A DNA stretch of 64,000 bases. It comes from Rothia nasimurium (lineage in GTDB: Bacteria > Actinomycetota > Actinomycetes > Actinomycetales > Micrococcaceae). The translations under genes were made by a program, and so were the position numbers. Under the pieces are notes generated by a model that was not told the DNA's origin, made no database searches, and saw only the letters and a program-made list of their open reading frames with translations. This document shows positions 58,452 to 64,000 of this stretch, in pieces. The stretch spans positions 1 to 64,000 of the forward strand of contig NZ_SPQC01000006.1 of NCBI RefSeq assembly GCF_004569295.1. Reading direction: 5' to 3'. How positions within the stretch are numbered: position 1 is the stretch's first letter; each line of letters starts with the position of its first letter.

Positions 58452-59387
58452 CTAGAGCGGCACCCCTCTGTGCAGTTCGAGCATTGCAGCAATTTCACGG
58501 GCTATCTGCTCCGGATGGTTTCTCACCTGCGCCCAGCTATACCGAAGAACAATCCAGCCCTGATTCTGCAGCTGCTTCTCACGTCTGCGCTCTGATATAA
58601 CAGCCCGATCAGTAGGCCCATAGTCCGTGTATTTAATGTGGCCGTCAAACTCAACAATGACCTTCTCATTCTCATACAGAAAATCAGGTCTATAGACCCT
58701 ACCACCAACCACTACATTTACTTGTTGTGCAGGTCTCGGTAGACCACCGTCAATAATTGCAATCAATAGAAGAGTTTCACCGGGGCTTTCACACAGGCTA
58801 CTGAGGTACGGAAGTGTAGCCCGCGCTCGGCGTGCACCTCGCCCTTGAAGTTTCTTCAAACGCTCTTCTACAGCTTCACTCGTTGTAAGTTGCCGGTTCA
58901 AAGCCGAGTTGATAATGCACACCGATTCGCTCAGCTCCAGGTATCTCGCACAGTCATCGAGTGTCTGTAGCAGGCTAGTTGCTCGCACTGTTCCTGATAT
59001 GTATGCGATAGGCACAGAAGGTTTTACAGTGTAATGCTTGATGATTCCTTGAGCGCGGCCTCGGGTATTCGGGCCAGCCAGAATATCGACCAGGTTCTCT
59101 GAAGCAATGACGCTAAGGCCATGGAGCCAGGCAGCGCTCCTGTGGCTGAAGATAGCATCAGGGTTCTGTTTTGCATAGGCAACTATGGCGTAGGGGTATC
59201 GCTCGGCTGGTCGCAGAGAGTTATAGATAGAGCTTGGGCAGAATATGCCGGGACGTAATTGCACGAGCTCGCCGCGGTGCATTTTGCGTGTGATGGTGGA
59301 GTTGCATAGGCCGGCGGCTACAAGTTCGGCACGGGTGGAAACGAAGGTTAGAGGTTCAGCGATCCGCATAGGGTGAGTTTGGCTCAC
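58452..59387 (-). CDS. AbiEi-like N-terminal plus DUF559 (PD-D/ExK-fold) protein
   Basis: A 311-residue protein. The first 60 residues resemble the winged-helix domain of AbiEi-type antitoxins. The C-terminal 110 residues have a restriction-like nuclease core: PDF (Asp235), VEFDG (Glu246, Asp248) and Lys253, as in DUF559 and Vsr-like proteins. It stands alone without a partner AbiEii toxin. Role as a defence nuclease is inference. A GGGTGAG/CTCACCC palindrome covers the start codon region. The DNA is richer in A+T and the gene is bracketed by two 56-bp repeats. A GTG at 59387 or the ATG at 59369 could be the start. Confidence 0.75.
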   Translation of the reverse strand: MSQTHPMRIAEPLTFVSTRAELVAAGLCNSTITRKMHRGELVQLRPGIFCPSSIYNSLRPAERYPYAIVAYAKQNPDAIFSHRSAAWLHGLSVIASENLVDILAGPNTRGRAQGIIKHYTVKPSVPIAYISGTVRATSLLQTLDDCARYLELSESVCIINSALNRQLTTSEAVEERLKKLQGRGARRARATLPYLSSLCESPGETLLLIAIIDGGLPRPAQQVNVVVGGRVYRPDFLYENEKVIVEFDGHIKYTDYGPTDRAVISERRREKQLQNQGWIVLRYSWAQVRNHPEQIAREIAAMLELHRGVPL

Positions 59388-59572
59388 CCAGTCTGAGATT
59401 TTCTACTACTCGGTGTTCTGTGGATAGCAGATAAGAACCTTGTGCCTAGCCAGGGGTCTTTAGGTCGTTCTGTTGGTGCAGCGAAGACACTTTGTTTCGC
59501 CTTCCATCCACAGGAGTTGACAGGCTGTCGTTTACCCGCTTCGAGGGGCCGCCCGCCCTGCTTTCCCCTCAC

Positions 59573-59628
59573 TTTGTACCACGTGCTGCCCAGATTTAGC
59601 CCCAAAAGTGGGCAGGACGCGGTACAAA
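59573..59628. repeat. 56-bp nested inverted repeat, copy 2
   Basis: Same design as the copy at 58392-58447, in the same orientation 1181 bases away. Five substitutions separate them. The outer and inner arms are fully conserved in both copies, the differences lie in spacers and loop. Confidence 0.9.
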
Positions 59629-59662
59629 GCGGCAAGCTTCCCGTAGAGAGCACAAAAAAGAA

Positions 59663-59688
59663 GGACGCCTGCAGTTTTGCAGGCGCCC
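59663..59688 (-). terminator. Terminator of the M16 peptidase gene
   Basis: GGGCGCCTGCA pairs with TGCAGGCGTCC on the minus strand and is followed by TTCTTTTTTG. The stem base again uses the GGACGC word. Confidence 0.9.
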
Positions 59689-59698
59689 TCCCTAAAGT

Positions 59699-61030
59699 TT
59701 ATTTGACGATGGTGGTGACCCACTCCTGGTCTGCCAGGTAGCGGGCCAGGTCGTTGACCTGGTCAGCGGTTACTGATCGAACACCATCGAGCAGCTCATC
59801 AATCGAGAGGAACTTACCCGAGTCCAGTTCTGCCCGGCCCAGGCGGCTCATGCGGGAGCCTGCGTCCTCACTGCCCAGTACGGTGGAGCCGCCCAGCTGC
59901 CCTACGACCTTCTCAAGTTCTTCCTGTGTGATACCATCGCGTACAAACTCGTCGAAGGTAGAGCGCATGAGTTCGGTGACCTGCCCTGCTTTGGCAGGCA
60001 GGCAGCCAGCGTACATGCCGAAGTAGCCGGCGTCTGAATAGGATCCGGTAAAGGAGAAGGTCGAGTAGGCCAGGCCCCGCTTCTCACGGATTTCCTGGAA
60101 GAGGCGGGACGACATTCCCCCGCCCAGGGCGGAGTTGAGCACGCTCATGGCGTAGCGGCGCTCGTCGCCGGCGATGAGGCCGGGGCAGCCCATGACGATG
60201 TTGGTCTGTTCAAAGCCTTTTTCGAGGATTTTTTCGCGAGCACCGGGCACGATATCGCTCTGGTGGCGGACGCGGCGCAGGGCTGGCAGGGCCCCTTCGG
60301 TGAGGTCCCAGCCACGATTGGCTAGGGACTCAAGCACCAGGTTGACGATTTCGGAGTGGTTGAGGCTGCCCGCTGCTGAGATAACCAGGCGGTCGGGGGT
60401 GTAGAACTTTTTGTAGTGTTCCCACACCTTGTCGCGGGCAACGTCGGTGATTTCTTGCGGGGTGCCGCCGATGGGGCGGCCCAGCGGGTTGTTGCCCATG
60501 AGCTGTTCGATGAAGGATTCGAAGGCGACGTCGGTGGGGTCGTCCTGATCCATGGCGATTTCTTCGAGGATGACTCCGCGTTCCTGTTCCAGCAGGGCGG
60601 GGTCGAGCTTGGCACCGGTGACCATGTCGGCGATGACGTCGATAGCCATGGGGGTGTCTTCGTCGAGTACGCGGGCATAGTAGCAGGTGTGTTCTTTGGC
60701 GGTAAGGGCGTTGGATTCGCCGCCTACCCGGTCAAAAGCGTGGGCAATGTCGAGGGCGGTGCGGCTTTCGGTGCCTTTGAAGAGCAGGTGTTCGAGGAAG
60801 TGGGTGGAGCCCAGCATGCCGGGCTGTTCGTCGCGGGAGCCTACCCCTACCCAGAAACCGATGGAGACGCTGCGTTGGGAGGGCATGCATTCGGTGATGA
60901 CGCGGACGCCGCCGGGTAGCACGGAACGGCGCACTTCGTTGCCTCCCCCGCCGGCGTAGATGAGACGGCCGGTGCGGTAGTTGAGCTCGTCGGTGAGGTC
61001 AGCGATTTCAAGGGGTAGAAGGACGGGCAT
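59699..61030 (-). CDS. M16-family (pitrilysin-like) zinc peptidase
   Basis: A 443-residue processing-peptidase homologue. The inverted zinc motif HFLEH is at 77-81 with the third ligand glutamate in ILEEIAMD near 156; RxY-type substrate residues lie in the C-terminal half near GLAYSTFSF. In actinobacteria this gene is a neighbour of dapB and pnp. It is cytoplasmic, without a signal peptide. Its substrate is not known. Confidence 0.9.
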   Translation of the reverse strand: MPVLLPLEIADLTDELNYRTGRLIYAGGGGNEVRRSVLPGGVRVITECMPSQRSVSIGFWVGVGSRDEQPGMLGSTHFLEHLLFKGTESRTALDIAHAFDRVGGESNALTAKEHTCYYARVLDEDTPMAIDVIADMVTGAKLDPALLEQERGVILEEIAMDQDDPTDVAFESFIEQLMGNNPLGRPIGGTPQEITDVARDKVWEHYKKFYTPDRLVISAAGSLNHSEIVNLVLESLANRGWDLTEGALPALRRVRHQSDIVPGAREKILEKGFEQTNIVMGCPGLIAGDERRYAMSVLNSALGGGMSSRLFQEIREKRGLAYSTFSFTGSYSDAGYFGMYAGCLPAKAGQVTELMRSTFDEFVRDGITQEELEKVVGQLGGSTVLGSEDAGSRMSRLGRAELDSGKFLSIDELLDGVRSVTADQVNDLARYLADQEWVTTIVK

Positions 61031-61235
61031 GGGCCTGCTTTCTGCTGTTCTGGAATACCTGTTTAGTATGCCAGATTTTTCAGTTTAGAATCTGGGGAAA
61101 CGCTTCACCCTCTAAAAATATGACTATGTTTTTTAGACAAAAAATAATTGAGGGGTTAAGGGTAAATTTTATTTTTTATCTTTTTGATTAGATAACTAAG
61201 GAAACATATTCTTATCAGAAGGCCCTTTAGTTTTT
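61031..61235. other. A+T-rich divergent promoter region
   Basis: Between the M16 peptidase and the surface-protein gene. The stretch from 61110 to 61235 is very rich in A and T with no hairpin, unlike the rest of the window. It holds likely promoters, but none could be assigned with confidence. Confidence 0.5.
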
Positions 61236-62766
61236 ATGAAACAACACACTCGCATCGCGGCCGCTCTGCTATCGTGCGGAGCCGCGACGCTCCCTATTGT
61301 TGCTCTCCCCCAAGCTGTCGCAGAGACCACCGCACAACAGGTTACTCCTGCAACGCAGACCCAGGCGTCGCTTTATTCGCCCCAGTATGATCAGAGCGAT
61401 TCTTACTTAGTTGTGGTTCCTGACGAGCGAACTTTTTACCCGCCCATAGATTATTCTGGGGAACTGCCTGAGGGAACTAGCTTTTCAGCCGCCCCTGACA
61501 CCCCAAGCTGGATTTTTGCTGGCCCTTTTGGGGACATATCTGCCTCACCTACCTATGATGTAGAACCGGGCACCTACACGGTAAACGTTCTTGTAACCTA
61601 CCCCGATGGGTCGGTTGATACCCTATCTCAGCCTATAACAGTCATCAACGATTACTACAGCTCGCACATTACAGGTAATTATTTCCCCGTCACCCAGCTC
61701 TCTTGGGGGCAGGGGTTCCCTTCGTTTGATCTTCAGGTTCCGTGGGAGCCGGGGACAGCTTTCTACATGGGTGATAGCATAAACCCCGTCGTGGGTTTCT
61801 GTAGCTAGCGATGGTTCTGTAGTACTGGACCCCGACGTTGGGGCGCCTAGCGGCGAGCATAAGATTCCTCTGACCTTCGTGGACGAGGACGGGGTAGAGC
61901 GTGCAGTTCATCTTACTGTGAATCTTTTAAAGTACAGTGACTTTATTTCTGTTTCTCGTGAACAAGTTTCAGTTGCAGAAGTCGTTCCGGGTTGGGCTTT
62001 TAGTTATAACTTAGTAATCGCAGGTAATGGTGGCTCTTTGCCGGCTGGTACCGGCCTATCGTTGCAGTACTCTGACAGTGATATTTCGTCTGTTAGTTTG
62101 AGCGAGGACGGGCAGCAGATTCATCTGGTTGCTTCTACGGATGCTCGTATTTCAACCGGACCTTGGGCAAGTTATGCGTATCTACTACTCACCTACCTGG
62201 ACGGGTCACAAGATAGTCTAGTAGCTCCTTATCGGGTTGTTGCCCCGCCCGTTCCAGAGGCAACTCCGGAGCCTTCCTCCGAGCTCGTAGCCCCTGCCCC
62301 TGAGGAGACCTCAGCAGTAGCTGTTCCTACAGCTTCAGCTGAGCCTACCGCTACTCCCGTCGCTACTGACGCTGCGGCTGCTCTTCCGAAAGTCACCGAG
62401 TCAGTGGTGGCTCCTGTTGCGCCCACTGCAGTTGCGGCGTCACCCACCTATGTACCGTTTGTAGAGCCTACCTTGCTAGCAGCTAGTCAGTTGTCTGTAG
62501 GGCCGTTGCCTACCCGTGGCCTGCCTCTACTGGGCCCTCGAGTGGAGCATGCAAACGCTGCATCGCAGACTGCTCAGTTGAGCGAAGCAAGCTCATCACA
62601 GGCTGCAGCTTCGTCATCGAGTTCTGCTCAGCAGTCAGCCCAGCCTGTTTTGGCCCGTACCGGAGCTGGGGATAGTTTGACCATTCTGTCTATGGTGGGG
62701 GCAAGTTTGTTCTTTGTAGGTGGTGCGGCATTGGTTGCAGTACGCCGCCAGGCTAAATCAAAGTAA
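61236..62766 (+). pseudogene. Frameshifted LARTG surface protein with Rib-like repeats
   Basis: Two frames, 61236-61808 and a second running to 62766, together encode one surface protein of about 510 residues. It has a signal peptide (1-29, cut after AVA), three Rib-like immunoglobulin-type repeats (a clear piece is YPDGSVDTLSQPITV), a long Ala/Pro/Ser/Thr stalk, and a sorting signal LARTG followed by a membrane segment and RRQAKSK. LAxTG is the signal for class E sortases. The frames would join if the GGG at 61793-61795 had one G fewer (NPVVVSVASDGS). It is a real mutation, a variable tract or a sequence error. Confidence 0.8.
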
Positions 62767-62786
62767 AGTTCAGAGAGTAAAGGCAA

Positions 62787-62813
62787 GGGGCAGGAACTCA
62801 AAGTTCCTGCCCC
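62787..62813. terminator. Bidirectional terminator between two convergent genes
   Basis: GGGGCAGGAACT-CAA-AGTTCCTGCCCC followed by TCTTCTTTT on the plus strand. It separates the surface-protein gene and the acyltransferase gene. Confidence 0.9.
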
Positions 62814-62820
62814 TCTTCTT

Positions 62821-64000
62821 TTATGGCTGGAGTACCGGTTTGATAAGTGGTGCCAGGCTTTCAGCAAATGCCTGTGTGATATGGGTAGGGTCTGTATGTG
62901 TAAGGTATTCTCCAATGACTACAGGGCACGTACCGTTGACGCAGGTTACTGCAAGTGCGTCAAAACGAGTTACCGTAGTTGCTCCTAGTCCAGTGGATTC
63001 TACTGCACGTTGTTCAGCTGTTTCCTTTTCTTGTTGGTAGCTTTGTAGCTCTGCAGAGCAATCTGCTGTTGTCCCAGTCTTAGTCATACAGCTTCGTGGA
63101 TCGCCAGTAAGCGCAGGGGAACCAAGCACGCTGATATGGCTGGTGTAGTTTGCAAGTTGCTTGAGCGTCTGAGCCGTTGCTTGCTCCCAGTTCTCTGACT
63201 TTTGAGTTGCATCGGTAATAATCTGGCCAGCTTCGTTGAGCTGATACTCATAGCCACCTGTTGCGCTCGCAATAACAATGAGATCTGGCTGCATCTTTTC
63301 AGCAAGATTAAACATAGCTTCACGTGTAGTTGCACATTTTTCAGCGAATCCGCTTGCTTCAAAATCGGCTTCCTGGCGAATCGACATAATTGAGCAAGAG
63401 CCTACACCAGCAGCGACAACTCGGTCTGTTGCCTCGCTCGCTGCAACAACTGCTGGAGTCCAGGCCATTGCGACTGAGTCGCCAATAACAAGTATTGTGC
63501 GTTGAGCAGATTCTTCGCTTGCGCCCCATTCACAGAGCTTTAAGTCTGTGGCTCCAAATCCTACAGCGCAGGAAGTCGATGGGGCCATTGCTTCGCCCAT
63601 CTGCTCCTGGGTGAGTTGGTTGGGTGAAGGGATAAGCTGGTTACTCCACTCTGATTGAGATGAGCTTGCAATGGCGTTCTCGACTTCTTCCAGTGTGTTG
63701 TAAGTAGTTGTTGCTGACGCTCGTTCTACATTCATGGTCTGAGGCGCAAGCACAGCATATTTTGAGGGCATAAACTGCCACACTGTCATAGCTGCAATCG
63801 CAATTAGAACAGTGGCAGATATCAGGTTGCCGGCCTTGATCCATAGTGAGGGCAATTGGTTTCGCTCTTGCTTTTCCCAGCTACGAAGTAGGTCCGAATG
63901 GCGGATGGGGTTCTCTACAAGGTAGTAAGAGAGCGCTGAAAGTCCAAATGTCAGCACCAGGCACCCCAGCAGAACCAGGTTGGAGTTACTGAACCAGGTT
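62821..64000 (-). CDS. O-acyltransferase with SGNH domain, 5' part outside the window
   Basis: The frame is open to the right edge of the window, so the N-terminal acyltransferase part is cut off. What remains is the last membrane segments (LTFGLSALSYYLVENPIR is the usual end of acyltransferase-3), one more segment near WIKAGNLISATVLIAI, and a full SGNH domain with GDSVAMAW and the DPTH active-site pair. It resembles the enzyme at 56337 in layout only. The DNA is poorer in G+C than average. Confidence 0.88.
   Translation of the reverse strand, partial: TWFSNSNLVLLGCLVLTFGLSALSYYLVENPIRHSDLLRSWEKQERNQLPSLWIKAGNLISATVLIAIAAMTVWQFMPSKYAVLAPQTMNVERASATTTYNTLEEVENAIASSSQSEWSNQLIPSPNQLTQEQMGEAMAPSTSCAVGFGATDLKLCEWGASEESAQRTILVIGDSVAMAWTPAVVAASEATDRVVAAGVGSCSIMSIRQEADFEASGFAEKCATTREAMFNLAEKMQPDLIVIASATGGYEYQLNEAGQIITDATQKSENWEQATAQTLKQLANYTSHISVLGSPALTGDPRSCMTKTGTTADCSAELQSYQQEKETAEQRAVESTGLGATTVTRFDALAVTCVNGTCPVVIGEYLTHTDPTHITQAFAESLAPLIKPVLQP

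Larger units (their letters stand above)
59388..59698. other. Intergenic region right of the AbiEi/DUF559 gene
   Basis: No gene seen. It contains the second 56-bp repeat (59573-59628), a T/A-rich stretch that may hold the nuclease promoter, and the terminator of the M16 peptidase gene (59663-59688). Confidence 0.6.

Overview
The window is a piece of a G+C-rich actinobacterial chromosome. Gene content and order (argCJBDFR, argGH, pheST, infC-rpmI-rplT, hisC-hisB-hisH-hisA, lexA, hflX, dapF, miaA-miaB, recX-recA, a DUF3046 gene, a clgR-like regulator, cinA, pgsA, ftsK, rnj, dapA, dapB, M16 peptidase) match the core of the Micrococcaceae. The sequence style would fit Rothia; the genus is an inference, the family is well supported. 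Most genes run leftward (minus strand).

Layout. 1-571 holds a strong leftward promoter that leaves the window, perhaps for an rRNA operon. 572-6643 carries tyrS, a HelD/HelR-type helicase, apt and argH. 6764-17068 is the arginine region: argG with ArgR boxes, a decayed locus (stalk-type membrane protein fused to a glycerate kinase remnant), an acyl-CoA ligase, an ankyrin protein, then argR, argF, a frameshifted argD, argB, argJ and argC. 17280-24400 has a membrane protein, pheT, pheS, two small membrane proteins, a MutT-like Nudix hydrolase and a SpoU methyltransferase. 24531-29562 has a nitroreductase, the infC-rpmI-rplT ribosomal operon with an ATT start and a leader that looks like an attenuator, a DUF1844 protein, an SseB-like protein and hisA. 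29616-33879 continues with an unlisted-size 56-residue membrane protein, hisH, hisB, leaderless hisC, a LysM membrane protein and lexA around an SOS box. 33894-42316 is dinG, hflX, two methyltransferases, dapF, miaA and miaB. 42351-43812 is accessory: an APH-fold kinase and a RelB/DinJ antitoxin whose YoeB-type toxin has lost its middle. 43841-55999 is the conserved recX-recA-DUF3046-clgR-cinA-pgsA-ftsK-rnj-dapA-dapB block.

From about 56 kb to the right edge the character changes. This stretch has an acyltransferase-SGNH membrane enzyme, an AbiEi/DUF559 putative nuclease bracketed by two near-identical 56-bp nested inverted repeats, the M16 peptidase, a frameshifted sortase-type (LARTG) surface protein, and the end of a second acyltransferase-SGNH enzyme. 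The DNA looks richer in A+T, especially beyond 61 kb, and the set of genes suggests a cell-surface and defence islet.

How the genes work together. The arg genes form the full ornithine-to-arginine route under ArgR, with operator-like palindromes at argC, argF and argG. The his genes cover the middle of histidine synthesis. dapA, dapB and dapF belong to the diaminopimelate/lysine route. recA, recX, lexA and the LysM protein look like one SOS group. Apart from the argD and surface-protein frameshifts, the housekeeping genes look intact.

Wider patterns: several genes seem to be leaderless, and the octamer GCGTCCGC/GCGGACGC recurs about 30 times, related words often forming terminator stems.
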